Shown: in pieces, positions 16,142 to 25,348 of the stretch | How the letters are laid out: each line of letters starts with the position of its first letter | Position numbering within the stretch: position 1 is the first letter of the stretch | NCBI RefSeq assembly: GCF_014324365.1 | Contig: NZ_QEIG01000002.1 | Location: 1 to 64,000 of the forward strand | Source of the DNA: Algoriphagus sp. AK58 | GTDB taxonomy: Bacteria; Bacteroidota; Bacteroidia; Cytophagales; Cyclobacteriaceae | DNA: 64,000 nt | Direction of reading: 5' to 3' | Program-made: the position numbers and the translations under genes | The notes under the pieces: model-generated | What the model saw: the letters and a program-made list of their open reading frames with translations, nothing else | Told to the model about the DNA's origin: nothing | Databases searched by the model: none

Positions 16142-16939
16142 TCAGAAGTCATAGGAAGCCAAAATTTTCACCATTTCACCGACATTCTTGGCTCCAAGCT
16201 TCCTTAGAATATTCTTTCGGTGAGTTCCGACCGTATTCAATGAGATATTCAAAATCTCAGATATTTCTTTGGATTCTTTTCCCTGAAGAATTAAATCAAC
16301 AATTTCCCTTTCCTTTCCTGTAAGCTTTACCTCTTTATCTGTTGGGGAGTTTTTACTTACAAAAATTTTCGTTCCATCATCTTTCGTAAATGAATAATTC
16401 CAATCATAGCCTTTAAGCTTTGGTGGAGTAAAAAGTTTAATGATAATGTGCAGGTCCATGATAAAATTTCCAGCCTCATCGATTACATAGGGTCTTACTT
16501 TTGCAGTAACCCAAGTTATCTCCTGGGTTTTCCTATGTACCCACCGTGTCGTATAGGAAAACTGAAACGTATGACGCTCACTGATAGAAAGTGAATGAAA
16601 TACCTCAAATACTATTTTTTGGAAATTGAATAGCTCCGGTCGATCATCGGGATGAATCATGGCAAAGGATGTTTCCATTCCTTTGTTTCGGAACATAGAT
16701 TCTGGATAGCCCGTCAGTTCTTCGACATTTCCTGTAAAAAAAGCCAAGTTCAGATTTCTATAATCAAAACAGGCAATTAAGAGCCCCTCTTGCATTCCTA
16801 TTGTATTACTCAATAGAAGGAGCTCTTCCTTCAGTTTCTGCTCATCGATTTCTCCCTGAAACTGTTGCTCTTTCCAATCTCTAAAAAACTTGGTAAACTT
16901 ATCCTGCTTCTTAAGGTCCTTCAGTAATACCTTATCCAT
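16142..16939 (-). CDS. PAS-domain LuxR-type transcriptional regulator
   Basis: A 265-residue regulator. Residues 50-175 form a PAS-like sensor domain (LLIACFDYRNLNLAFFTGNVEEL, then MIHPDDRPELF and the strand block TFQFSYTTRWVHR). Residues 200-262 form the LuxR HTH: LTGKEREIVDLILQGKESKE, ISLNTVGTHRKNILRKLGAK. There is no receiver domain, so the signal is probably sensed directly by the PAS part; the ligand is unknown. It is transcribed toward the tRNA cluster from a site close to mutS on the same strand, but with an independent gap of about 60 bp. Confidence 0.85.
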   Translation of the reverse strand: MDKVLLKDLKKQDKFTKFFRDWKEQQFQGEIDEQKLKEELLLLSNTIGMQEGLLIACFDYRNLNLAFFTGNVEELTGYPESMFRNKGMETSFAMIHPDDRPELFNFQKIVFEVFHSLSISERHTFQFSYTTRWVHRKTQEITWVTAKVRPYVIDEAGNFIMDLHIIIKLFTPPKLKGYDWNYSFTKDDGTKIFVSKNSPTDKEVKLTGKEREIVDLILQGKESKEISEILNISLNTVGTHRKNILRKLGAKNVGEMVKILASYDF

Positions 16940-16999
16940 ATAAAAATGTGGCTTGTATTAGTTTTTAGTTATTTGAAGTTAATAAGAAAATAGATTTCA

Positions 17000-19603
17000 T
17001 TATTCCATTTTCTTTTTAATCTCATGCAATTTTAGGAGCGCTTCAATCGGGGAAATAGTATTGATATCAATCTCATCGATAAGCTTCTTAGCTTCAGTGA
17101 GTTTGGGATCCATTTCAAAAAGACTCAACTGGAAATTATTTTTAGGAACGGTTTTGAAGGTTTCCTTTTTTTCTTTCAAAGCCTTGTCTTTTTCCAAATG
17201 ACTCATGATTTCAGCTGCCCTGAGTACCACAGGGTTGGGCATTCCGGCCATTTGAGCCACATGAATTCCGAAACTGTGCTCGCTACCTCCTTCTTTGAGT
17301 TTCCTCATAAAAATGACTTTGTTTCCAACCTCTTTGACCGCCACATTGAAGTTTTTGATCCTCGGAAAGTCACTGGCCAACTGATTCAATTCATGGTAAT
17401 GGGTGGCAAAAAGCGTCTTTGCTTTGAACGTGGGATGGTTGTGCAAAAACTCCACAATGGACCACGCAATGGAAATCCCGTCGTAGGTTGAAGTGCCACG
17501 ACCGATCTCATCCATCAGTACCAAGCTTCGATCCGAGAGATTATTAAGGATACTTGCTGTCTCGGTCATTTCGACCATGAAAGTAGACTCTCCTTTGGAT
17601 AAGTTATCTGAAGCCCCCACCCGGGTGAAGACCTTGTCAATAATTCCGACTCGGGCAAAAGAAGCCGGTACAAAGCTCCCCATCTGTGCCATGAGCACAA
17701 TCAAGGCCGTCTGTCTCAGCAAGGCAGACTTACCAGCCATGTTGGGACCGGTGATGATCATGATCTGCTGACTGTCATGATCGAGGTAAATGTCATTAGG
17801 CACGTAATGTTCTCCTACCGGAAGTTGCTTTTCGATCACCGGATGCCGACCATCCTTGATCTCTAGCGTCTCAGTGTCTGAGATTTTCGGTCTGTTGTAC
17901 CCGTTGCTTAGAGCTACTTTTGCAAAAGAGAGCAAGGCATCCAAGGTGCCTAAGACCCTTGCATTTTGCTGGATTTGGGTAACGTACTGGGCTGCTTCTA
18001 GCACCAGTTCCTGAAAATATCTTTGCTCCAAAGCAATCATGCGCTCTTCGGCATTGAGAATTTTTTCCTCGTAATCCTTCAGTTCAGGCGTAATGTAACG
18101 TTCTGCATTGACCAAGGTCTGCTTTCGGATCCACTCGGCAGGGACTTTGTCTTTGTGTGCATGGGTCACCTCAAGGTAGTAGCCGAAGACTTTATTGTAG
18201 GAAATCTTGAGGGAAGAAATACCCGTGTTCTGAACTTCCCGCTGCTGAATTTGGACCAGAAAATCCTTGCCCTTATTCGCCAGACCCCTGTATTCGTCCA
18301 ATTCCGCATCGACGCCGTCTTTGATCACTCCGCCCTGATGAACCAGCATAGGTGGATCTTCCTGAAGCTCCCGTTCAATTTTTTCCAGCAAAAACTCACA
18401 GGGATGAATCTGATCTGAAAGTCGCTTCAGGGTAGGATTTGATTGATTTTTCAACAGTTCCTTAATGGGAAGTGTAGCCTTAAGCGCCCGCTTGATCTGA
18501 TTCATTTCGCGGGGATTGGCCCTCCCGACCACTACTTTGGAAATCAGACGCTCCAAATCTCCAATGTGACGGAGCTGACCTAGGATATCTTCGATCAAGG
18601 TGGAGTTTTGATAGAAAAAGTCCACCACATTGAGCCTTTCCTCGATAGGTTGCTTTTCCTTAAGCGGAAGTACCATCCACTTCTTCATCATCCTCGAACC
18701 CATCGGAGTGACGGTTTGGTCAAGGATTTGAATCAAGGGCACTCCACCCTCATGCTGAGGGTAGACCAGCTCGAGATTTCGGATGGTAAACTTGTCCAGC
18801 CAAACGTACTTCTCCTCGGCAATTCGTGAAATAGAAGAAATATGCTGCACCTCCCGATGCTCAGTTTCCTCCAAGTAATACAAAATCGCTCCTGCAGCTA
18901 CAATTCCTGACTCAAGCTCCTCGATACCAAAACCTTTCAGATTGGCTGTGCCAAAGTGATTTTTGAGTTTTTCGTAAGTAAAGTCAAACTGATATACCCA
19001 ATCTTCGCAGTGGAAGGTGATAAAGTCATTTTTGATCAGTTCGGCAGCAGTTTTTTTGGCTGCTTTGGAGAAAATGAGTTCGGATGGAGCAAAACTCTGC
19101 AAGAGCTTTTCAACATAGGCAGCATTTCCCTCAGCACACATAAATTCACCGGTGGAAACATCCAAAAAGGCGATTCCATGCTTTTCCTTTCCAAAATGAA
19201 TTGAAGCGAGGTAGTTGTTTTTCCGGGTATCGAGTACCTGATCATTGTAAGATAGACCCGGTGTAACCAGTTCGGTAACTCCTCTTTTGACGATCCCTTT
19301 GACCATTTTGGGATCTTCGAGCTGATCGCATATAGCCACACGATTTCCGGCACGGACAAGCTTGGGGAGGTAATTGTCCAAGGAATGATGGGGAAAACCG
19401 GCCAATTCTATATGTGAGGCTGCCCCATTCGCTCTTTTGGTCAAAACAATATCCAATACTCTGCTCGCCACTATGGCATCTTCACCAAATGTCTCATAAA
19501 AATCACCTACCCTAAAAAGTAACAAGGCCCCCGGATGTTTGGCCTTGATGGCGTTGTACTGCTTCATCAGGGGAGTTTCTTGTCCGTCTTTGGATTTGCT
19601 CAT
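17000..19603 (-). CDS. mutS: DNA mismatch repair protein MutS
   Basis: Recognises mismatches and small loops and recruits MutL. 867 residues. The N-terminal mismatch-binding motif is present (GDFYETFGEDA: Phe35 and Glu37). Connector, lever and clamp regions follow (SLKISYNKVFGYYLEVTHAH in the core). The ATPase has Walker A GPNMAGKSALLRQ at about 617-629, STFMVEMTETASIL, Walker B VLMDEIGRGTSTYDG and the THYHEL switch. The C-terminal dimerisation helix ends in ALLKLHEIKKKM. This is the MutS1 type, so it should act in replication repair. Confidence 0.98.
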   Translation of the reverse strand: MSKSKDGQETPLMKQYNAIKAKHPGALLLFRVGDFYETFGEDAIVASRVLDIVLTKRANGAASHIELAGFPHHSLDNYLPKLVRAGNRVAICDQLEDPKMVKGIVKRGVTELVTPGLSYNDQVLDTRKNNYLASIHFGKEKHGIAFLDVSTGEFMCAEGNAAYVEKLLQSFAPSELIFSKAAKKTAAELIKNDFITFHCEDWVYQFDFTYEKLKNHFGTANLKGFGIEELESGIVAAGAILYYLEETEHREVQHISSISRIAEEKYVWLDKFTIRNLELVYPQHEGGVPLIQILDQTVTPMGSRMMKKWMVLPLKEKQPIEERLNVVDFFYQNSTLIEDILGQLRHIGDLERLISKVVVGRANPREMNQIKRALKATLPIKELLKNQSNPTLKRLSDQIHPCEFLLEKIERELQEDPPMLVHQGGVIKDGVDAELDEYRGLANKGKDFLVQIQQREVQNTGISSLKISYNKVFGYYLEVTHAHKDKVPAEWIRKQTLVNAERYITPELKDYEEKILNAEERMIALEQRYFQELVLEAAQYVTQIQQNARVLGTLDALLSFAKVALSNGYNRPKISDTETLEIKDGRHPVIEKQLPVGEHYVPNDIYLDHDSQQIMIITGPNMAGKSALLRQTALIVLMAQMGSFVPASFARVGIIDKVFTRVGASDNLSKGESTFMVEMTETASILNNLSDRSLVLMDEIGRGTSTYDGISIAWSIVEFLHNHPTFKAKTLFATHYHELNQLASDFPRIKNFNVAVKEVGNKVIFMRKLKEGGSEHSFGIHVAQMAGMPNPVVLRAAEIMSHLEKDKALKEKKETFKTVPKNNFQLSLFEMDPKLTEAKKLIDEIDINTISPIEALLKLHEIKKKME

Positions 19604-19682
19604 GGGTAAAATGGAATTGTCGTACTTTTGGAATCGGGAATAAGGCCTGAAAATAGCCGATTAGGGCAGGAGATCAAAAAAG

Positions 19683-20216
19683 ATGAAGAAATTAAGCATG
19701 GAGGAACTCGACAGATTGTCTGTGGAAGAGTTTAAAAAAACAGAAAAATCACCTCTTGTTCTTGTATTGGACAATGTGCGAAGTTTGAATAACGTCGGAT
19801 CGGCTTTTCGTACAGCCGATGCTTTTCGAATCGAGAAAATCTATCTCTGCGGCATCACCGGCACTCCCCCTCACCGAGATATCCAAAAGACAGCACTCGG
19901 TGCCACCGAATCCGTGGAATGGGAATATTGTCTTCATACGCTTGAGGCAATCGGAAAGCTAAAAGCTCTAGGATTTCAGATATGCGCACTAGAACAGGTA
20001 GATCGATCCATATCGCTGAATGAATTCACGCCTCTAAAAGGAGAAAAATATGCCTTAGTCTTCGGAAATGAAGTTTTTGGCGTGGAAGAAGAAGTCCTCC
20101 AAAACTGTGATACCGTCCTGGAAATCCCTCAATTGGGTACCAAGCATTCACTTAATATCTCTGTGAGTCTAGGGATCGCCGTGTGGGATCTGATGGTGAA
20201 ACTGGAACAGTTTTAA
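19683..20216 (+). CDS. SpoU/TrmH-family RNA 2'-O-methyltransferase
   Basis: SAM-dependent SPOUT methyltransferase, 177 residues, single domain without the N-terminal RNA-binding extension of RlmB. Motif 1 is LDNVRSLNNVGSAFRTADAF, motif 2 ALVFGNEVFGVEEEVL and motif 3 IPQLGTKHSLNISVSLGIA; all are intact, with the catalytic Arg in motif 1 and Asn in motif 3 (trefoil-knot site). The likely target is a tRNA ribose, but the position cannot be decided. It diverges from mutS, 79 bp apart, and its end overlaps the convergent next gene by four bases. Confidence 0.88.
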   Translation: MKKLSMEELDRLSVEEFKKTEKSPLVLVLDNVRSLNNVGSAFRTADAFRIEKIYLCGITGTPPHRDIQKTALGATESVEWEYCLHTLEAIGKLKALGFQICALEQVDRSISLNEFTPLKGEKYALVFGNEVFGVEEEVLQNCDTVLEIPQLGTKHSLNISVSLGIAVWDLMVKLEQF

Positions 20217-20620
20217 TCTTTCAAAAAGCGGTACCGAATCCCAAAAGATCCTCTAAATATGGATTCGTTGCCTACTAGACCCGCGGCTTCAATATGAAAA
20301 CCGAAATCTTTTTTGTCAAAAGGGTAAATATTTATACCGGCCGGAATTACAAAGCCCTCAAAACTTTGGACTCGTCCTCCAAATCCTCCATAAACGTCCA
20401 GTCGGTCATTTTTGTAGAACACCCTATTGATCACCAATTCCAGAGATACATCTGAAAAAAAATTATCAGTGCCTACCCTGAACTCAGGAAGCCATTTCTC
20501 TCCAAGTTGCTTATTTACTCCTACAAAGGGAAGATTGCTTTGATGATAAGATACGGTCCACTGAGCAAAAGAAACAGTCGAAACTAAACCAAAGATTACT
20601 AAAAGAATAAGTTTTTTCAT
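20213..20620 (-). CDS. Exported beta-rich protein, probably small outer-membrane barrel
   Basis: A 135-residue protein. A clean signal peptide (MKKLILLVIFGLVSTVSFAQ) is followed by amphipathic strands with alternating hydrophobic and polar residues (WTVSYHQS, EFRVGTDNFFSDVSLELVI, LDVYGGFGGRVQ, GFHIEAAGLVG) and ends in GSFGIRYRFLKD, close to the aromatic C-terminal strand of outer-membrane proteins. No family is recognised. It is convergent with the SpoU gene and lies 23 bp downstream of the thioesterase on the same strand. Confidence 0.7.
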   Translation of the reverse strand: MKKLILLVIFGLVSTVSFAQWTVSYHQSNLPFVGVNKQLGEKWLPEFRVGTDNFFSDVSLELVINRVFYKNDRLDVYGGFGGRVQSFEGFVIPAGINIYPFDKKDFGFHIEAAGLVGNESIFRGSFGIRYRFLKD

Positions 20621-20643
20621 GAGCGAAAATTAGCAAAACTAAA

Positions 20644-21102
20644 CTAATATCCAAGCTCACTAAGTTTCACATGCGTTTTGATCAGATTGGAACTGGCTTT
20701 GGCTACGATTTTTCCTGTTTCTTTTCGGATAATTGCTTCCCAGTGATTCAGATTGGATCCCGAGCGAATTAACTTTGCCGTGACTTCGAGCTTTTCGCCA
20801 ATCTGAGCAGCTGCCAGGAAATCCACATTCAAATTGATACTGGTCATCAGGTATTCTGATCCCGCCACAAAATTTCCCATCCCAATCACATCATCCAGCA
20901 TCAAGGAAGCTATTCCTCCGTGGAGAATTTTCCCCGGATTGCACATTTCAGGACGGACGCAATATTGTACTTTGATATGGTGATGGTCTACTTCCAAAAG
21001 AGTACCACCAAGCCAATTGCCAGCAGCAGAGGGTGTTCGGTCAAGCCTTTTTCCAATAAATGACTTGAAAAACTCGAGTTGAGGGGTAGTTGAGTTATCC
21101 AC
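20644..21102 (-). CDS. PaaI-family hotdog thioesterase
   Basis: A 152-residue single hotdog domain. The signature NPGKILHGGIASLMLDDVIG holds the H-G-G loop and the Asp expected in acyl-CoA thioesterases of the PaaI/YigI type, followed by the strand TSINLNVDFLAAAQIGEKLEV and AIIRKETGKIVAKASSNLI. It would hydrolyse acyl-CoA thioesters; the chain type cannot be read. The start codon overlaps the stop of the upstream membrane protein (21102 shared), so the two are probably translated together. Confidence 0.82.
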   Translation of the reverse strand: MDNSTTPQLEFFKSFIGKRLDRTPSAAGNWLGGTLLEVDHHHIKVQYCVRPEMCNPGKILHGGIASLMLDDVIGMGNFVAGSEYLMTSINLNVDFLAAAQIGEKLEVTAKLIRSGSNLNHWEAIIRKETGKIVAKASSNLIKTHVKLSELGY

Positions 21103-21689
21103 TAATTGTCAGCTTGATTAATCAGCCGAAAATAGTCTTCGGCTATGGTTTTGAAAACTTCTTTTTCCTTTTCGGTGGACCAAATTGGGAAACTTTGATT
21201 TTCTGCTCTTAACTCGATTTGATAATTGGCTTCTATCCAGGGTTTTAACTGATTCATCAGCCGGAAATGATCCTGATTATTCCCAATGGAAAATTGTATC
21301 GATTGAGAATCTGAACCCGAATAGGCATGAATAGAAATGGGATATTCTGCATTCAAAAGTTCGAAAAAGATATACGCTCCATCTTTTACCGGATTGAGAA
21401 CAATCACTGGATCAAAGGTCGGAAAAGAATCAGACTGCATCCTTTTCCCATGTCTGAAAAGCGTCATTCCCGCATCACGTCTTACTTCCCGATCGTAATG
21501 GATGGAACGGACATTCAGAAAGTAAAGCTTCTCAGCATCGGAAGCTTTGAAAGTACGATCCAATCCTGTGTTGTCTGCCCGATAGGAATTGAAAAAGGAA
21601 AAAATGAAAACCAGCCCCAAAGAGGAGAAAATGAAGATTTTAAGAATCTTGATGAGCTCGGGAGTGAGCACCGGATCTCTCGCAGGCAT
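21102..21689 (-). CDS. Membrane-anchored protein of unknown function
   Basis: A 195-residue protein with one transmembrane segment near the N-terminus (ILKIFIFSSLGLVFIFSFF, about residues 15-34) and a soluble domain with mixed strands and helices (KLYFLNVRSIHYDREVRRD, YIFFELLNAEYPISIHAY, LMNQLKPWIEANYQIEL). No catalytic motif or family is recognised. It sits between an SDR gene and the PaaI thioesterase on the same strand and touches the latter by one base. Confidence 0.65.
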   Translation of the reverse strand: MPARDPVLTPELIKILKIFIFSSLGLVFIFSFFNSYRADNTGLDRTFKASDAEKLYFLNVRSIHYDREVRRDAGMTLFRHGKRMQSDSFPTFDPVIVLNPVKDGAYIFFELLNAEYPISIHAYSGSDSQSIQFSIGNNQDHFRLMNQLKPWIEANYQIELRAENQSFPIWSTEKEKEVFKTIAEDYFRLINQADN

Positions 21690-21739
21690 GGAAATGGCTT
21701 TTCTATATAACCAAGAGGATAGAGAGAGGTTTTAAAAGC

Positions 21740-22498
21740 CTACCTCACATAGGATCCTGCATTCATATCGATAGACGTGCCTGTGGCATGATCCGCAAGT
21801 CCCGAACAGAGTAACGTGACCATGGGAGCGATGTCTTCCGGCAGAGTCAGTTCTTTCAGCGCAATGTCTCTGAGTGCAAAGTCTTCTCCATATTCAGCCA
21901 AAATATCGTTGGCCATGTCTGTTCGTGTAAATCCCGGAGCTATCAGGAAAGCTTTGATCCCTAGTTTCCCATAATGCCTGGCTATCGAACGGGTTAAGCT
22001 CACTAATGCGCCTTTGGATGCTGCGTAAGCCAAATAATCCGGAGTATCTCCACGGAATGCCGCCCGAGAGGAGATCATCACAATTCGGCCATTTTCCTGG
22101 GGCTTTGCCTGATCGATAAATTCTTTGCTGAGAATCCCGACAGCGGTAGCATTGACCGCCATCACTTTTTCCCAGATTTGGAGCCATTCACCTGTAGGCA
22201 GCGTATCCGGAGCCATGGGGGAAATGCCGGCATTATTGACCAAAGCAGTCAATGGTCCGTATTTTTCCACCAATCGTGGAATAAAACCCACCACTTCAGC
22301 AGATTGGGAAAGATCACAAGCCTCAATATATGCTGGATTCTTGAGTTGGCTCAGTAGGCTTTCTGCCTCGGCTTGATTGGAATTGTAATGGATAATCACC
22401 TCAGCACCTGACTCAGAAAGTTGTCTTGCGATAGCTCTGCCGATTCCACGTGAAGCTCCGGTAACAAGTATTCGCTGGTTTTTAAGAGAAATGTTCAT
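21740..22498 (-). CDS. SDR-family oxidoreductase (3-oxoacyl-ACP reductase-like)
   Basis: A 252-residue classical short-chain dehydrogenase with Rossmann motif TGASRGIGRAIA (residues 14-25), NNAGIS, catalytic Ser in VMISSRAAF and the Y-x3-K pair in YAASKGALVSL. The acidic or basic residue deciding cofactor is not clear. FabG is the closest functional type, but there are no fab genes nearby, so it may act on other carbonyls. It lies 13 bp downstream of the DinB/YfiT gene start region on the same strand, in a minus-strand run 23756 to 20213 that could be one operon. Confidence 0.85.
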   Translation of the reverse strand: MNISLKNQRILVTGASRGIGRAIARQLSESGAEVIIHYNSNQAEAESLLSQLKNPAYIEACDLSQSAEVVGFIPRLVEKYGPLTALVNNAGISPMAPDTLPTGEWLQIWEKVMAVNATAVGILSKEFIDQAKPQENGRIVMISSRAAFRGDTPDYLAYAASKGALVSLTRSIARHYGKLGIKAFLIAPGFTRTDMANDILAEYGEDFALRDIALKELTLPEDIAPMVTLLCSGLADHATGTSIDMNAGSYVR

Positions 22499-22511
22499 CG
22501 ATATTCAGGAT

Positions 22512-23051
22512 TTACCGGTCAAAATTTCTCAATACTAAATGCTGCACATGGGCCAGATGATGCGTGGCATGCCAGGCATACATCAGCGTGACTTCATCCA
22601 AGGATTGGGAACGCTGCTTTTCAGGATGGAAAAAAGTTTTTTTGAAGTCTTCCGGCTTCATCACTTCCAAAATGGTCACCCATTTGAGATGGATTGCCTT
22701 GATTACGGCCAAAGAAGGTTCAATTGGCAAATTGGAATCCGAAAGCTTTGCCCATTCGGCTTCTTCATAAGGTTTAATAGTTGGGTTATCTTCCGTCAAG
22801 GCAAGTTTGAAACGGATAAAAGCATTCATATGACTGTCTGCACAATGGTGGATCAACTGCCGAACAGTCCAGCCTCCCGGGCGATAGGGGGTATCGAGCT
22901 GCTCCGGAGAAAACGAACTAACCGCGGTAAAAATCAAGCTTGGAAAACTCCTCAGCGTCTGGATGGCATTTCCAATCGATACTGAACCGATGCTTTCAGG
23001 GAGTGTAAATTTTCCGATGGGATATTTGAGAAATTCGATGTCTATGCTCAT
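22512..23051 (-). CDS. DinB/YfiT-family metal-dependent thiol transferase (BstA-like)
   Basis: A 179-residue four-helix protein. The three metal histidines are placed as in YfiT/BstA: RQLIHHCADSHMNAFIRFK and the C-terminal TLMYAWHATHHLAHVQHL. The N-terminal YPIGKF is also shared by the group. These enzymes conjugate bacillithiol to electrophiles or act as hydrolases. It is ten bases downstream of the ComF gene on the same strand. Confidence 0.85.
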   Translation of the reverse strand: MSIDIEFLKYPIGKFTLPESIGSVSIGNAIQTLRSFPSLIFTAVSSFSPEQLDTPYRPGGWTVRQLIHHCADSHMNAFIRFKLALTEDNPTIKPYEEAEWAKLSDSNLPIEPSLAVIKAIHLKWVTILEVMKPEDFKKTFFHPEKQRSQSLDEVTLMYAWHATHHLAHVQHLVLRNFDR

Positions 23052-23060
23052 GGTCTTGGA

Positions 23061-23756
23061 TTATTGCCCACCTGCAGCGATGGTAGCCAAATCTACATGT
23101 TTTGCCCCACAGGCCAAAAGGACATTTGCACAGGCACAAAGTGTGGCTCCAGTGGTGATCACATCATCGACCAATAGAATACGAAGTCCGCTGACATTCT
23201 CCGTTTCTTTTAAATCAAATACCTCATCCACATTTTCCAATCGCTGAAGTCTCGATTTTTTGGTCTGTGTCTCAGTGAATTTTTTCCGATCCAGCAGTTC
23301 TTTGGCAGGGATTTTCAAAGATTGAGAAAGGCCATAGGCAAACTTTTCACTTTGATTATATCCTCTTCTCTTTTGCTTCAGAGGATGTAACGGTACGGGA
23401 ATGATGATATCCCATTCTCCTGAATACCCATTCTGGGACAGGGTAATTCCATATAGCCTTCCCATTTCTTCTCCTATTTCAGGCTTGTTTCGATACTTCA
23501 GCAGATGCAGGAGTTTTTGACTTTTTCCTTTTTTAGTAAACCGGATAAAAGCCATGGCCCGATTTACCGGCATCAATCCTTGAAGTTTGGCGGTCAACTC
23601 ATTGTCAAAAGCACGAAGGTGAAAATTTGCCCTTGGAAGCGTACCCTGACAAATTGTACAGAGGCAAGGTTCAAAATCAAAGAGGCTTTTGCCGCAAAGA
23701 GGACAATTGCGGGGGAAAATGAGATCCAAAAAATCTTTCCAGAAAAATAAACGCAT
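23061..23756 (-). CDS. ComF-family phosphoribosyltransferase-like protein
   Basis: A 231-residue protein: N-terminal zinc ribbon (CPLCGK and CLCTICQ), a linker, and a type I PRTase domain with IPVPLHPLKQKRRGYNQSE and the PRPP loop ILLVDDVITTGATLCACA. ComF proteins take part in natural transformation, supplying ssDNA uptake with a partner helicase in Gram-positives; in Bacteroidota the role is unproven. It heads the minus-strand run on the left of the strand switch at 23.8 kb. Confidence 0.88.
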   Translation of the reverse strand: MRLFFWKDFLDLIFPRNCPLCGKSLFDFEPCLCTICQGTLPRANFHLRAFDNELTAKLQGLMPVNRAMAFIRFTKKGKSQKLLHLLKYRNKPEIGEEMGRLYGITLSQNGYSGEWDIIIPVPLHPLKQKRRGYNQSEKFAYGLSQSLKIPAKELLDRKKFTETQTKKSRLQRLENVDEVFDLKETENVSGLRILLVDDVITTGATLCACANVLLACGAKHVDLATIAAGGQ

Positions 23757-23836
23757 AGCTAAAAAGTGTTGTTGTTCCTCCTTAGGGTAGAATAAGCTTT
23801 ATATTTACCCTTTGGACTATATTAATCCTTAAGTTA

Positions 23837-24181
23837 ATGAATCTGATAGAGGAATTCAACGAGTACCGCGCTAAAATGAACGAGCGCATCCTGTCTGAAG
23901 ACAATAAGGTGATCAAACGTTTTTTCAATTTGGACACCAATACCTATGCAGAAGGTGAATTGGATGTGAAAACCAAAGAAATGATCGGTTTGGCCTGTTC
24001 AATGGTGCTGAGATGTGATGATTGTATCAAATACCATTTGGGCAAATCATTTGAAGCTGGCGTTGGGAGAAAAGAAGTTTTCGAGGTGTTTTCCATTGCC
24101 ATGATCATTGGAGGGTCAATTGTCATCCCTCATTTGCGAAGAGCCGTAGAATACTGGGAAGAACTTGAAAATCAAGTATAA
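23837..24181 (+). CDS. Carboxymuconolactone decarboxylase / AhpD-like protein
   Basis: A 114-residue helical protein with the AhpD-type redox motif C-x2-C in LRCDDCIKYHLGKSFEAGV and a preceding conserved Glu in KTKEMIGLACSMV. It is likely a small peroxidase or disulfide reductase rather than a true decarboxylase. First gene of the plus-strand block; a near-consensus -7 box (TATATTTA) lies at 23800. Five bases later the next gene begins. Confidence 0.8.
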   Translation: MNLIEEFNEYRAKMNERILSEDNKVIKRFFNLDTNTYAEGELDVKTKEMIGLACSMVLRCDDCIKYHLGKSFEAGVGRKEVFEVFSIAMIIGGSIVIPHLRRAVEYWEELENQV

Positions 24182-24186
24182 ATAAC

Positions 24187-24546
24187 ATGTTTAAGCGGGA
24201 TTTGGATCTTGAAAAGCGCTGGTCAAAACTATTAGACGGGCTCAAGGACACCATTGGTAAAAAACCCAATGATCTAAATGGCGTACTCTTCTTGATAGGA
24301 GTACAGGAATTAGGTCAAGGGACAAGAACCTTTTCCAAAGAGCAAAAACAGGATTTGATGCACATTGCCGTTTGTAAAGTACTGAGCTATGCAGGGTTCT
24401 ACGAGTTGGACCACGTGGATCAGGAAGGCTGGCCTCATTGGAAACTAGTGAAAGAATTGCCGCATTTTGACTTGTTGGAACAAGAAAAATTGCTCAAACT
24501 TCAAGTCTTGGAATACTTCGAAAAAGAGTACCAAATAGAAATTTGA
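24187..24546 (+). CDS. Conserved hypothetical protein between AhpD-like gene and xth
   Basis: A 119-residue soluble, mainly helical acidic protein (KRWSKLLDGLKDTIG, VLFLIGVQELGQGTRTFSKE, KLLKLQVLEYFEKEYQIEI). No signal, membrane segment or cysteine cluster. I recognise no named family, although the tight packing (5 bp after the previous gene, directly abutting xth) indicates a real gene in an operon. Confidence 0.7.
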   Translation: MFKRDLDLEKRWSKLLDGLKDTIGKKPNDLNGVLFLIGVQELGQGTRTFSKEQKQDLMHIAVCKVLSYAGFYELDHVDQEGWPHWKLVKELPHFDLLEQEKLLKLQVLEYFEKEYQIEI

Positions 24547-25308
24547 ATGAAGTTAATCTCATATAATGTAAATGGAATCCGCTCAGCCATGAACAAAGGT
24601 TTTGTGGATTGGCTAAAGGAAGAAAATCCAGATATCATTGGATTACAGGAAATTAAGGCTCAGGAAAAGGATGTCGATCCAACAATTTTCCAGGACTTAG
24701 GCTACGAACTGTACTGGTTTCCTGCAGTGAAAAAGGGTTACAGCGGTGTAGCCATTTTCACCAAGATCAAACCCAAAACTGTGAAATATGGAATGGGACT
24801 CAACAAATACGATGATGAAGGACGAATGATACAGGCCGATTTTGAAGGTTTCTCATTTATATCCTCCTATTTTCCTTCTGGAACTACGGGCGATGTGCGC
24901 CAAGATTTCAAATATGAGTTTTTGGACGACATCTTTGGATACATGCAAGACTTGAGAAAGGAAAACCCAAGTCTGATTTTGAGCGGTGACTATAACATCT
25001 GCCACAAGCCAATCGATATTCACAATCCTATATCCAATAAAAACTCTTCCGGCTTCCTTCCCGAAGAAAGAGCATGGATGGACAAGTTTACAGAATCAGG
25101 ATTCATTGACACATTCAGACATTTCAACCCGGCACCGCATCAGTATACTTGGTGGAGCTTTAGGGCAAATTCACGGGCAAAGAACCTCGGTTGGCGCATA
25201 GATTACCACATGGCAACCAAGGCATTGCAAAACAAACTGAAAAGTGCCGTAATTTTGTCGGATGTCAAGCATTCGGATCACTGTCCGATTGTTTTGGAAA
25301 TTGATTAA
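24547..25308 (+). CDS. xth: Exodeoxyribonuclease III
   Basis: Mg-dependent AP endonuclease and 3'-5' exonuclease for base excision repair. 253 residues. Visible residues: ISYNVNGIRSAM, metal ligand Glu in GLQEIKAQ, YSGVAIF, catalytic SGDYNICHKPIDI (Asp and Asn), WWSFRANSRAKNLGWRIDYH and the C-terminal SDHCPIVLEI with the base His. It begins directly at the stop of the preceding hypothetical gene. Confidence 0.95.
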   Translation: MKLISYNVNGIRSAMNKGFVDWLKEENPDIIGLQEIKAQEKDVDPTIFQDLGYELYWFPAVKKGYSGVAIFTKIKPKTVKYGMGLNKYDDEGRMIQADFEGFSFISSYFPSGTTGDVRQDFKYEFLDDIFGYMQDLRKENPSLILSGDYNICHKPIDIHNPISNKNSSGFLPEERAWMDKFTESGFIDTFRHFNPAPHQYTWWSFRANSRAKNLGWRIDYHMATKALQNKLKSAVILSDVKHSDHCPIVLEID

Positions 25309-25348
25309 AAAAAAGACAATAAATTATATCTCATAGATTATTTCTCTG